Origin: Pseudomonas putida
GTDB lineage: Bacteria > Pseudomonadota > Gammaproteobacteria > Pseudomonadales > Pseudomonadaceae
Direction of reading: 5' to 3'
NCBI RefSeq assembly: GCF_003228315.1
Contig: NZ_CP029693.1
Coordinates: 2,984,001-3,048,000 of the forward strand
Length of the DNA: 64,000 nt
The notes beneath the pieces are model-generated. The model had not been told where the DNA came from, did no database searches, and was given only the letters and a program-made list of their open reading frames with translations. Positions 48,989 through 57,078 of the stretch are shown here, one piece after another (the stretch's first letter is position 1; every line of letters begins with the position of its first letter). The translations under genes were made by a program, and so were the position numbers.

Positions 48989-50755
48989 ATGTTCCTGTCA
49001 TCCCGCCCCCTGCGCCTGACGCTCTATACCCTGGTCATCATCGCCGGCGCCGTCATCGCCGCCACTCTGGCGATGCGCCATGCCGTGCGCCAATCCATGG
49101 TCGAAGACGCAGCCCGCGCCAATCAGCAATTGGGGCTTTATGCCACCTCCCTGCACACCCTGATCGAACGCTACCGCGCCCTGCCCTCGGTGCTGGCGCT
49201 GGACCCGCAATTGCGCGACGCGCTCAAGGGACCGGTCAGCCCCACGCAACAGGACGTACTGAACCGCAAGCTGGAACAAATCAACGGCGCCGCCGAATCC
49301 TCGACCCTGGAATTGCTGGACCGCACCGGTCTTGCCGTCGCCGCAAGCAACTGGCGACTGCCCAGCAGTTATGTTGGCCACAACTATGGCTTCCGCCCTT
49401 ACTTCAACCAGACCCGCACCCAGGGCACCGGGCGCTTTTATGCTGTGGGGGTGACCAGCGGCATTCCGGGTTACTTCCTGTCCAGCGCCGTGACCAACGA
49501 CGACGGGCAGTTTCTCGGCGCCATGGTGGTCAAGCTGGAATTTCCGGAACTGGAACGGGAGTGGAGCCAGGGCAGCGATACCTTGCTGGTCAGCGATGCC
49601 CGCGGGATCGTGTTCATCGCCAACCAACCGGGCTGGCGCTATCGCCTGCTAAAGCCGTTGAACGACCACGATCACGCCGAACTCAAGGCCACCCGTCAAT
49701 ACGACAAGCAACCGCTGACCCCTCTGGACTATCACTCGCTGCGACGCTTCGATGACAACAGCGAGCTGGCCCGTGTGCAAGGTCCGGACGGTCAGGCGGA
49801 TTATCTGTGGGAATCCCTGCCGCTGGCTGCCGAAGGCTGGACTTTGCACCTGCTGCGCCGCCCGCAGGTGGCGTTCGAAGACAGTCGCAACGCCGCGCTC
49901 GCCGCTGCCGGGCTGTGGCTGACACTGGTGTTTCTGCTGCTGTTCCTCAACCAGCGCTGGCGCCTGGCGAAAATGCGCCAGCGCAGCCGCGAGGAGCTTG
50001 AGCAACTGGTGGAAGAACGCACCCGCGACCTGCGTACAGCCCAGGAAGGACTGGTGCAATCGGCCAAGCTGGCCGCCCTCGGGCAGATGTCGGCCGCCCT
50101 GGCTCATGAAATCAATCAGCCGCTGACCGCGCAGCGCATGCAGTTGGCCACCCTGCGCCTGCTGCTCGACCACGGTCGGGTCGATGAAGCCTACGCAGCC
50201 CTCAAGCCCGTCGACGAGATGCTCACCCGTATGGCCGCCCTCACCGGCCACCTGAAAACCTTCGCCCGCAAGAGCCCCAGCGGCTTGCGCGAGCGTTTGG
50301 ACCTGGCGGCGGTGGTGGATCAGGCGCTGCAACTGCTCGATACGCGGTTGCGCGATGAGCAGGTCAGTACCGTGCTGCACCTGACACGCCCGGCCTGGGT
50401 GCGCGGCGATGCGATTCGTCTGGAGCAAGTGCTGATCAACCTGCTGCGCAATGCCCTGGACGCCATGCGCGACAAAACCTGCAAGCGCCTGGAAATCCGT
50501 CTCGAAGCCATCGAACAGACCTGGCGATTGAGCGTCATCGACAATGGCAGCGGCATCGCCGAAGAAAACCTGCCGAAAGTGTTCGACCCGTTTTTCACCA
50601 CCAAGCCTGTGGGCGATGGCCTGGGTATCGGCCTGGCGGTGTCTTTCGCTATCGTGCATGAATCGGGCGGACGCCTGACCGCCGATAATCATGCCAACGG
50701 CGCGGTGTTTGCCCTGACCCTGCCCATCGATCTGGAGGCCCACGGTTCATGCTGA
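48989..50755 (+). CDS. DctB/MifS-like sensor histidine kinase
   Basis: 588-residue kinase that senses organic acids in the periplasm. TM1 about 8-30, double-PDC/Cache sensor 35-290 (YFRP-type GFRPYFNQTRTQGTGRFYAVGVTSGIPGYFLS, typical of carboxylate-binding DctB/DcuS domains), TM2 about 297-318, coiled coil, H box AALAHEINQPLTA with His373, ATP-binding DNGSGIAEENLPKVFDPFFTTK and GLGIGLAVS. Start at 48989 (MFLSSRPLRLT); the open frame upstream runs through REPIN H. Its stop overlaps the response regulator by seven bases. Confidence 0.9.
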   Translation: MFLSSRPLRLTLYTLVIIAGAVIAATLAMRHAVRQSMVEDAARANQQLGLYATSLHTLIERYRALPSVLALDPQLRDALKGPVSPTQQDVLNRKLEQINGAAESSTLELLDRTGLAVAASNWRLPSSYVGHNYGFRPYFNQTRTQGTGRFYAVGVTSGIPGYFLSSAVTNDDGQFLGAMVVKLEFPELEREWSQGSDTLLVSDARGIVFIANQPGWRYRLLKPLNDHDHAELKATRQYDKQPLTPLDYHSLRRFDDNSELARVQGPDGQADYLWESLPLAAEGWTLHLLRRPQVAFEDSRNAALAAAGLWLTLVFLLLFLNQRWRLAKMRQRSREELEQLVEERTRDLRTAQEGLVQSAKLAALGQMSAALAHEINQPLTAQRMQLATLRLLLDHGRVDEAYAALKPVDEMLTRMAALTGHLKTFARKSPSGLRERLDLAAVVDQALQLLDTRLRDEQVSTVLHLTRPAWVRGDAIRLEQVLINLLRNALDAMRDKTCKRLEIRLEAIEQTWRLSVIDNGSGIAEENLPKVFDPFFTTKPVGDGLGIGLAVSFAIVHESGGRLTADNHANGAVFALTLPIDLEAHGSC

Positions 50756-52077
50756 ATTCTGTGATGGTGGTCGACGACGAAAGCAGCATCCGCAGTGCCG
50801 TCGAGCAATGGCTGAGCCTGTCGGGTTTCGAGGTGCAGTTGTTCAGCCGCGCCGATGAGTGCCTGGCGCAACTGCCCAGGCATTTTGCCGGGGTGATTCT
50901 CAGCGATGTGCGCATGCCCGGCATGACCGGCCTGGAACTGCTGGCCGAAGTGCAGCGCCGCGATGCCGACCTGCCGGTGATCCTGCTGACCGGTCACGGT
51001 GATGTGCCGATGGCGGTCGATGCCATGCGCGATGGCGCCTACGATTTTCTGGAAAAACCCTTCACCCCCGAAACCCTGCTCGGCAGCCTGCGCCGCGCCT
51101 TGGACAAGCGCCGTCTGGTCCTGGAAAACCGCGCCTTGCACGAGCAGGCCGACAACCGCGTCAAGCTCGATGCGACGCTGCTCGGGGTTTCGCGCAGCTT
51201 GCAGACGTTGCGCGGGCAAGTGCTGGACCTGGCGGCACTGCCGGTCAACGTATTGATCCGCGGCGAAACCGGCAGCGGCAAAGAACTGGTTGCCCGCTGC
51301 CTGCACGACTTCGGACCCCGTGCCGACAAACCCTTTGTCGCCTTGAACTGCGCGGCCATCCCCGAGCAACTGTTCGAGGCCGAGCTGTTCGGCCATGAAA
51401 GCGGTGCCTTCACCGGCGCCCAGGGCAAGCGCATCGGCAAACTCGAATATGCCGACGGCGGCACTTTGTTTCTCGATGAGATCGAAAGCATGCCTCTGGC
51501 GCAGCAGGTGAAACTGCTGCGGGTGTTGCAGGAGCAGAAGCTGGAGCGCCTGGGGTCGAACCAGAGTATTCGCGTGGATTTGCGGATCATCGCTGCGACC
51601 AAGCCGGACCTGCTCGACGAAGCGCGAGCCGGGCGTTTTCGCGAGGACCTGGCCTATCGCCTGAACGTCGCCGAACTGCGCCTGCCACCGTTGCGCGACC
51701 GCCGCGAAGACATTCCCCTGTTGTACGAGGCTTTCGCCCGACAGGCCGCCGAACGCCTGGGCCGCAGTTTTTCGCCCTTGAGCGGGCCGCAGTTGAGCTA
51801 CCTGCTGAGCCACGACTGGCCGGGCAACGTGCGCGAACTGGCGAACGCGGCCGAACGTCAGGTCCTGGGGCTGGGCGAGCCGCTGCCGGCGGGCATCGAG
51901 CCCGGGCAATCATTGGCCGCACAGCAGGAAGCCTTTGAAGCGCAATGCCTGCGCGCGGCGCTGAGCCGGCACAAGGGGGACGTCAAGGCGGTGCTGGAAG
52001 AACTGCAACTGCCGCGTCGTACCTTCAATGAAAAGATGCAGCGGCATGGGCTTGCCAGAGAGATGTTCCTTCCCTAA
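50749..52077 (+). CDS. DctD/MifR-like sigma54-dependent response regulator
   Basis: 442-residue NtrC-family activator. Receiver with phospho-acceptor Asp53 (ILSDVRMPG), AAA+ domain with Walker A GETGSGKE, the sigma54-contact GAFTGA loop and FRED-type Arg finger (FREDLAYRLNVAE), and a Fis-like helix-turn-helix at the end (LEELQLPRRTFNEKMQRHGL). It overlaps the kinase gene. It should act on the sigma54 promoter upstream of the adjacent transporter, where two identical palindromes are seen. Confidence 0.93.
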   Translation: MLNSVMVVDDESSIRSAVEQWLSLSGFEVQLFSRADECLAQLPRHFAGVILSDVRMPGMTGLELLAEVQRRDADLPVILLTGHGDVPMAVDAMRDGAYDFLEKPFTPETLLGSLRRALDKRRLVLENRALHEQADNRVKLDATLLGVSRSLQTLRGQVLDLAALPVNVLIRGETGSGKELVARCLHDFGPRADKPFVALNCAAIPEQLFEAELFGHESGAFTGAQGKRIGKLEYADGGTLFLDEIESMPLAQQVKLLRVLQEQKLERLGSNQSIRVDLRIIAATKPDLLDEARAGRFREDLAYRLNVAELRLPPLRDRREDIPLLYEAFARQAAERLGRSFSPLSGPQLSYLLSHDWPGNVRELANAAERQVLGLGEPLPAGIEPGQSLAAQQEAFEAQCLRAALSRHKGDVKAVLEELQLPRRTFNEKMQRHGLAREMFLP

Positions 52078-52103
52078 GGCTGATTTTTTTGGTGTTTGAT
52101 CTG

Positions 52104-52185
52104 ACCTCATCGCGAGCAGGCTCGCTCCCACAGTAGATCGGTGAACGCCTTGCCATTGTGGGAGCGAGCCTGCTCGCGATGGGGT
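52104..52185. repeat. REPIN I
   Basis: REP arms 52104-52132 and 52157-52185, between the response-regulator gene and the transporter promoter. Confidence 0.93.
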
Positions 52186-52216
52186 CGGCACATACAACAA
52201 AACTATCTGGAAGAAT

Positions 52217-52263
52217 GAGCGATTTTCCGCTCACACCCAATTACATATAAGCGGATTTCCGCT
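52217..52263 (+). promoter_or_regulatory. Two tandem palindromic activator sites
   Basis: GAGCGATTTTCCGCTC at 52217-52232 and AGCGGATTTCCGCT at 52250-52263. The second is a near-perfect palindrome; the first differs at one position. Centres lie 32 bases apart, about three helical turns, and 44-90 bases upstream of the sigma54 promoter, as expected for two NtrC-type dimers. Probable binding sites for the adjacent response regulator. Confidence 0.75.
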
Positions 52264-52304
52264 CACCAAAACTGGTCAACCCCTCTAAACCGGCCCTCTC
52301 CCCC

Positions 52305-52322
52305 TTGGCACAGCTCCTGCTA
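52305..52322 (+). promoter_or_regulatory. Sigma54 (-24/-12) promoter of the transporter gene
   Basis: TTGGCACAGCTCCTGCTA: GG at 52307-52308 and GC at 52319-52320 with the exact 10-base spacing of the TGGCAC-N5-TTGC consensus. It lies 62 bases before the transporter ATG and downstream of the palindromes. Confidence 0.82.
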
Positions 52323-52383
52323 TAGCCCCTTCAGGCGGCGTTCAAGCGCGCTCCACAAAAACAACTAAACGAAGGATCCTTCA

Positions 52384-53703
52384 ATGGATAACTCCAATAC
52401 CCTGCCCCTTGGGTCGGCTGCCGTGCCGACCAAAGAAAGAACCACTGCCAATCGCATCAAATCGATCTTCAGCGGTTCTGTCGGCAACATGGTCGAGTGG
52501 TATGACTGGTACGTCTATGCCGCCTTCTCCCTGTACTTCGCCAAGACCTTTTTCCCTGCCGGCTCCTCCACCGCACAGCTGATGAACACCGCTGCGATCT
52601 TTGCCGTGGGCTTTTTGATGCGGCCGATCGGTGGCTGGCTCATGGGCCTGTACGCCGACAAGGTCGGGCGCAAAAAGGCGCTGATGGCTTCGGTCTATCT
52701 GATGTGCTTCGGCTCGCTGCTGATCGCCCTGAGCCCGAGCTATGAAGTCATCGGCATTTTCGCGCCGATCCTGCTGGTGTTCGCCCGTCTGCTGCAGGGC
52801 CTCTCGGTTGGCGGCGAATACGGTACCTCCGCCACTTACCTCAGCGAGATGGCCACCAAGGAACGTCGTGGCTTCTACTCCAGCTTCCAGTACGTGACCC
52901 TGATTTCCGGCCAGCTCATCGCGCTGGCGGTGCTGATCGTCCTGCAGCAAACCCTGACCACCGAACAGCTGTATGCCTGGGGCTGGCGCATTCCGTTCGC
53001 CATCGGCGCGCTGTGTGCCGTGGTCGCGCTCTATCTGCGTCGCGGCATGGAAGAAACCGAGTCGTTCGTGAAAAAAGAGAAGGCCAAGGAAAGCGCGATG
53101 CGCACCTTGCTGCGCCATCCGAAAGAACTGCTGACCGTGGTCGGCCTGACCATGGGCGGTACGCTGGCGTTCTACACCTACACCACATACATGCAGAAAT
53201 ACCTGGTGAACACCGTCGGCATGAGCATTTCCGACTCCACCACCATTTCCGCGGCCACGCTGTTCCTGTTCATGTGCCTGCAACCGATCATCGGCGGGCT
53301 GTCGGACAAGATCGGTCGTCGTCCGATCCTGATCGCCTTCGGCGTACTGGGCACGATTTTCACCGTACCGATCCTGATGACCCTGCACACCATCCAGACC
53401 TGGTGGGGTGCGTTCTTCCTGATCATGGCGGCGCTGATCATCGTCAGCGGCTACACCTCGATCAACGCGGTGGTCAAAGCCGAACTGTTCCCGACCGAAA
53501 TCCGCGCCCTGGGCGTCGGCCTGCCGTATGCACTGACCGTATCGATCTTCGGCGGCACCGCTGAATACATCGCCCTGTGGTTCAAGAGCATCGGCATGGA
53601 AAGCGGCTACTACTGGTACGTGACGGGGTGCATCGCCATTTCGTTGCTGGTGTACGTCACCATGAAGGACACCCAGAAGCATTCGCGGATTGTTACTGAC
53701 TAA
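52384..53703 (+). CDS. KgtP-like 2-oxoglutarate / dicarboxylate proton symporter (MFS, MHS family)
   Basis: 439-residue, 12-helix MFS carrier. It is closely similar to E. coli KgtP along its length: GNMVEWYDWYVYAAFSLYFAKTFFP, LMRPIGGWLMG...ADKVGRKKALM, ARLLQGLSVGGEYGTSATYLSE, and ADKIGRRP-type loop (SDKIGRRPILIAF) between helices 8 and 9. Substrate is inferred to be 2-oxoglutarate or a related C5/C4 acid (compare PcaT, controlled by MifSR in P. aeruginosa). Start with AAGGA at -10. Own sigma54 promoter. Confidence 0.9.
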   Translation: MDNSNTLPLGSAAVPTKERTTANRIKSIFSGSVGNMVEWYDWYVYAAFSLYFAKTFFPAGSSTAQLMNTAAIFAVGFLMRPIGGWLMGLYADKVGRKKALMASVYLMCFGSLLIALSPSYEVIGIFAPILLVFARLLQGLSVGGEYGTSATYLSEMATKERRGFYSSFQYVTLISGQLIALAVLIVLQQTLTTEQLYAWGWRIPFAIGALCAVVALYLRRGMEETESFVKKEKAKESAMRTLLRHPKELLTVVGLTMGGTLAFYTYTTYMQKYLVNTVGMSISDSTTISAATLFLFMCLQPIIGGLSDKIGRRPILIAFGVLGTIFTVPILMTLHTIQTWWGAFFLIMAALIIVSGYTSINAVVKAELFPTEIRALGVGLPYALTVSIFGGTAEYIALWFKSIGMESGYYWYVTGCIAISLLVYVTMKDTQKHSRIVTD

Positions 53704-53729
53704 TAGCCACAATTGATGGTGGCTGTACT

Positions 53730-53827
53730 GGCCTCATCGCGGGCAAGCCTTGCTCCTACGGATTTTTGTCGTTCGCCAAACTTGCGAACGACACACCACT
53801 GTAGGAGCAAAGCTTGCTCGCGATGGG
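53730..53827. repeat. REPIN J
   Basis: REP arms 53730-53760 and 53800-53827 between the convergent transporter and COG4705-like genes. The spacer contains GTTCGCCAAACTTGCGAAC, a second small palindrome. Confidence 0.92.
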
Positions 53828-53839
53828 TTCACCTCGGTA

Positions 53840-54595
53840 TCAGGACAACTCGGCAACCGGCTGTTTCCCGAAGCGCTTCTGCGCCATCGACGCCCCCACG
53901 ATCATCACCAGCAGAATCCCCGCCAACACCGCCGACGAACCGATGGTGCCGAAATCCAGGCCACCCTTTTCATGGGGCTTGGTCATCAAGTCGCCCAGGG
54001 TCGCACCGAACGGTCGGGTGAGCACGAACGCCACCCAGAAAAGCACCACTGTCGAAATCTTCGTGAAGTATTTGAGCAGCACCACCACCGCGATGGTCGA
54101 GCCGATCAACAGCGCGCCGCCGGCGAAGCCAAGGCCGGAATCATCGGCCAGATAATCGCCCAACGCCGTGCCCAGGGTGTTGGAGAACAGAATCGCCATC
54201 CAGTAGAACATCTCGCCGCGGAACGTCTGGACCTTGCTCACGTTCAGCGAATCGCCGCTCAGGCGCCAGGCCGCAAAGATGCCCAGCAAAATCGCAATCA
54301 GGATCATCGACCCCGTGGCATAGCCCAGTTCGAGGGTGCGGTCCATGAAGTCGGACATGGTGGTACCGGCGGTGCTGGTCGACAGGATCACGATCCAGTA
54401 CAGCATCGGTTTGTAGGTCTTGGACATCAGTTGCGTGACCAGGGTCAGCACAAACACGCTGATCAGAATCAGCGAGCTGACGGCATAACCGACATTAAGC
54501 GTCATCGACAGCAAGTCGCCGGCGGTTTCCCCCAGGGTCGTCGCGCAGATTTTCATCACCCAGAACGCCAGGGTGATTTGAGGAAGTTTATTCAT
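53840..54595 (-). CDS. COG4705-like membrane protein with fourfold repeat
   Basis: 251-residue protein, about eight transmembrane helices, no signal peptide. The same unit occurs four times: an aromatic-Trp start (FWVMK 11-15, YWIVI 66-70, YWMAI 131-135, FWVAF 186-190), then T-x-G-x-T/A-x-x-D with aspartates at 27, 82, 147 and 202, and then G-Y/F/G. Spacings 55, 65 and 55 suggest two successive duplications. Four membrane-embedded acidic residues suggest ion binding or transport. Family function unknown to me; the start at 54595 lies in a long divergent region with the repeat-protein gene. Confidence 0.82.
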   Translation of the reverse strand: MNKLPQITLAFWVMKICATTLGETAGDLLSMTLNVGYAVSSLILISVFVLTLVTQLMSKTYKPMLYWIVILSTSTAGTTMSDFMDRTLELGYATGSMILIAILLGIFAAWRLSGDSLNVSKVQTFRGEMFYWMAILFSNTLGTALGDYLADDSGLGFAGGALLIGSTIAVVVLLKYFTKISTVVLFWVAFVLTRPFGATLGDLMTKPHEKGGLDFGTIGSSAVLAGILLVMIVGASMAQKRFGKQPVAELS

Positions 54596-54937
54596 CGAGG
54601 TGCAGCTCCAATGGTCAAGACGGCCGTATTTCTTCGTTTTATCCGATGGCGCGCAGACTGGAGAACAGGGGGTGAAAAATGGGTAAGCGGTTTATGAAAA
54701 TTCTGTCACGCAGGCAAAAGAGCCGATTAATCACGAGTTAATGCTCGCCCTCCATCCTGATCCTGCCTAATCGATTAATTGCCTTGCGCTCATCAGTGTC
54801 TGAAAAGCGAAAAAGCTCGACAGCCTTAACATCTAATTAATCGATTGTTTCTAACATTATTTTGCGCTTTTTAATCAGTTTAATTGGCGTAGCATGAAAC
54901 CCATGCCCAAGACACAAAACGCCAACGAATCTGGAGA
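54596..54937. other. A+T-rich divergent region with paired palindromic motif
   Basis: 342 bases, much more A+T-rich than the average. Holds an exact 12-base word AATCGATTAATT (54769-54780) and its inverse AATTAATCGATT (54835-54846), plus GATTAATC at 54725-54732. Such spaced inverted copies suggest an operator for a dimeric regulator. A ribosome site TGGAGA precedes the repeat-protein start at 54938. Confidence 0.6.
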
Positions 54938-55237
54938 ATGAAAATGAAAACCAAACTGTTCCTTGCGATTGCCCTGTCCGTACTGGCCGCCAACACCTTC
55001 GCCGCCGACGGTTTCGACCGCACCGGTTCTGCTGTCGCAGCAGACGGCTACGACCGCACTGGCTCCGCTACCGTTGCCGCTGATGGCTACGATCGCACTG
55101 GCGGTGCCACCGTTGCCGCCGATGGCTACGATCGCACTGGTGGCGCTACCGTCGCCGCCGACGGCTACGACCGCACTGGTGGCGCTACCGTCGCCGCCGA
55201 TGGCTACGATCGCACTGGTGGCGCATCCATCAGCTGA
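54938..55237 (+). CDS. Secreted protein with six 13-residue tandem repeats
   Basis: 99 residues. Signal peptide 1-22 (MKMKTKLFLAIALSVLAANTFA), predicted cleavage after TFA. The whole mature part is repeats: ADGFDRTGSAV, then AADGYDRTGSATV, three AADGYDRTGGATV and a last AADGYDRTGGAS. The repeat unit is 39 bases and nearly identical in DNA, so the number of copies may vary by slippage. No cysteine; each unit carries Asp-Gly-Tyr-Asp-Arg. No processing enzyme, transporter or immunity gene is adjacent. Function unknown; in Pseudomonas, similar short repeat proteins have been auto-labelled with uncertain names. A palindromic terminator follows. Confidence 0.85.
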   Translation: MKMKTKLFLAIALSVLAANTFAADGFDRTGSAVAADGYDRTGSATVAADGYDRTGGATVAADGYDRTGGATVAADGYDRTGGATVAADGYDRTGGASIS

Positions 55238-55253
55238 TTCACCCCGGTGACAC

Positions 55254-55280
55254 CAAAGCCCGGCCTCGGCCGGGCTTGGT
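55254..55280 (+). terminator. Terminator of the repeat-protein gene
   Basis: Stem AAGCCCGGCC / GGCCGGGCTT around a TC loop; the T tail is short (GGTCATTT). Confidence 0.75.
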
Positions 55281-55303
55281 CATTTCTGGAGCACGCGATT
55301 CCC

Positions 55304-55396
55304 TGTAGGAGCAAAGCTTGCTCGCGATGAGGCCGGCACATCCAGCATCACTGGTGGCTGATACACCGTCATCGCGAGCAAGCTTTGCTCCTACAG
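55304..55396. repeat. REPIN K
   Basis: REP arms 55304-55334 and 55368-55396 (GTAGGAGCAAAGCTTGCTCGCGATG form), between the repeat-protein gene and the flavin-reductase-like gene. Confidence 0.93.
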
Positions 55397-55470
55397 AAAT
55401 TCATTGGCTGGAAAAATGTCGTCGCTCCTTGCACCATGACCGCCTCATGAAAAGCGCCAGGATTGCCCCC

Positions 55471-56100
55471 ATGCCCGACGACATCCACTTCTACGAACCC
55501 GCCAACGGCCACGGCCTGCCGCACGATCCGTTCAATGCGATCGTCGGCCCGCGTCCCATTGGCTGGATCTCCTCGCAGGATGCCGAGGGCCGCCTGAACC
55601 TGGCGCCCTACAGTTTCTTCAACGCCTTCAACTACATTCCGCCGATCATTGGTTTTTCCAGCATCGGGCGCAAAGACAGCCTGAACAACATCGAACAGAC
55701 CGGCGAATTCGCCTGGAACCTGGCGACCCGGCCTTTGGCCGAGCAGATGAACCAGAGCTGCGCCAACGTGGGTCCGGAAGTCGACGAGTTCGAGCTGTCG
55801 GGACTGACCCCGGTGGCCTCGAAAATCATCTCGGTGCCACGGGTGGCCGAAACCCCGGTGTCCTTCGAGTGCAAGGTCACGCAGATCATTCAGTTGCAGC
55901 GCGCGGACGGGAACGTGGTGCCGAGCTGGCTGATTCTCGGCGAGGTGGTCGCCGTGCATATCGCCAAATGGCTGTTGAAGGACGGGGTCTACGACACCGC
56001 CGCGGCAGAACCGATTCTGCGCGGCGGCGGGCCGGCGGATTACTTTCAGCTGGGGCCTGAGGCGTTATTCAAGATGTATCGCCCGGGGGCGAAGAAGTAG
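55471..56100 (+). CDS. Flavin reductase-like FMN-binding protein
   Basis: 209-residue protein of the FMN-binding split-barrel (flavin reductase like domain) family. MPDDIHFYEPANGHGLPHDPFNAIVGPRPIGWISSQDAEG is the family start, with later FNYIPPIIGFSS and the flavin-binding KDSLNNIEQTGEFAWNL. Start chosen at 55471 because AGGA precedes it by eight bases; an ATG at 55447 (MKSARIAP) is less likely. Enzymatic activity not known. Ends directly before the convergent 80-residue gene. Confidence 0.85.
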   Translation: MPDDIHFYEPANGHGLPHDPFNAIVGPRPIGWISSQDAEGRLNLAPYSFFNAFNYIPPIIGFSSIGRKDSLNNIEQTGEFAWNLATRPLAEQMNQSCANVGPEVDEFELSGLTPVASKIISVPRVAETPVSFECKVTQIIQLQRADGNVVPSWLILGEVVAVHIAKWLLKDGVYDTAAAEPILRGGGPADYFQLGPEALFKMYRPGAKK

Positions 56101-56343
56101 TTACCAGATCAGCTCGGCGTCATCGTCGACACCCTTGAGGCGTTCCAGCTCCTGGATGGCGGCCTCATCGGCGGCGATGGCCCCCGGGAAAACCTGACCC
56201 TCCAACAGCTTGTGGAAGCGTGGCGCACCACCACCGACCAGTGCCTTGACGGCAATCGCCGCGTGATAGCCCTTGTTGCCCCCCAACTCGACGGGAACGA
56301 CAGCGGAAACCGCTTCGAAGTGTTCAAACTCTTTACGTGCCAT
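56101..56343 (-). CDS. Small conserved protein, 80 residues, unknown
   Basis: MARKEFEHFEAVSAVVPVELGGNKGYHAAIAVKALVGGGAPRFHKLLEGQVF..., no signal or membrane part. I do not recognise a domain. Start at 56343 (three residues inside the open frame from 56352) is chosen as the probable family start. Its stop abuts the flavin-reductase-like gene stop on the other strand. Confidence 0.65.
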   Translation of the reverse strand: MARKEFEHFEAVSAVVPVELGGNKGYHAAIAVKALVGGGAPRFHKLLEGQVFPGAIAADEAAIQELERLKGVDDDAELIW

Positions 56344-56387
56344 GTCACACATCCTGGCTCAGTCAAAATAAGCCGGACATTAAACCC

Positions 56388-56741
56388 TCAACCGGCCAGT
56401 TTGTGTACCGCCGCACCGGACTGACGCAAGGCCTGCGCCTCCGAAACCTCCTTGAAAGTATGGAAATCCAGGCTGTTGACCACCAGGTCCTGCACCAGCT
56501 CGGCAAACACCTCCATGGCCGGGGTGCTGAAATAGGCGGTCATGGCCTTTTGATTGACCCAGAAACCGGACACCAGCCACAGGTCCGGATCACCCTGGGA
56601 ATGCTGCAAGGCAAAACTCAGGCAACCCGCTGCCGCGCGGGACGGTTCGATCAGTGCGCTCAGGCGCACACCCAGCTCTTGCGAACGCCCGGCGCGTGCG
56701 CGGACAAAAGCCATATGACTGACGGGGATCTGCTTCGACAT
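56388..56741 (-). CDS. ABM-domain protein (antibiotic biosynthesis monooxygenase-like)
   Basis: 117-residue dimeric alpha+beta barrel protein: MSKQIPVSHMAFVRARAGRSQELGVRLSALIEPSRAAAGCLSFALQHSQGDPDLWLVSGFWVNQKAMTAYFSTPAM. This fits the ABM/YgiN-like family of small oxygen-utilising enzymes. Start 56741 with a GGAGGATGGAAC ribosome site. Substrate unknown. Confidence 0.85.
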   Translation of the reverse strand: MSKQIPVSHMAFVRARAGRSQELGVRLSALIEPSRAAAGCLSFALQHSQGDPDLWLVSGFWVNQKAMTAYFSTPAMEVFAELVQDLVVNSLDFHTFKEVSEAQALRQSGAAVHKLAG

Positions 56742-57078
56742 GTTCCATCCTCCCGGGGAGTTGCGTGGCAGCCTGGGACGGGCTGCGACAGGATCCAAGG
56801 TTAAGGGGCGCGGTGCCTGCCTCGTTAGTCGATTCCTGCCGCTACGTTGCACAATCCTGCGAACGTGTCGGGGTAGCCTGTAAAAATGTGTAAAACACCG
56901 TCACGAGTTCGTCACATGGGTTTTGTGTAGGTGCTGCCGAAGGCTGCGATCTTTTGATCTTCAAAAGAAGCCATCCCGTGCAGGATCAGGCAAGCATTTG
57001 ACAGGATGTGTCTACCGCTCAAGCTTGCACAATCTTATGCTCTGCCTCATTCCACCGCCCTTGCCGAGGATGCCGCGC
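56742..57078. other. Divergent region with a single repeat-like element
   Basis: 337 bases between the ABM gene and the AraC regulator. At 56926-56968 it holds GTAGGTGCTGCCGAAGGCTGCGATCTTTTGATCTT, which I recognise as the second common Pseudomonas extragenic repeat type; one arm only. GTG-rich leader otherwise. Confidence 0.55.

Noticed and set aside
54938..55237. Possible CRISPR array or multi-core RiPP precursor
   Set aside because: The 39-base units are contiguous without unique spacers and lie in one open frame with a Sec signal; no cas, cyclase, protease or dedicated transporter is adjacent.
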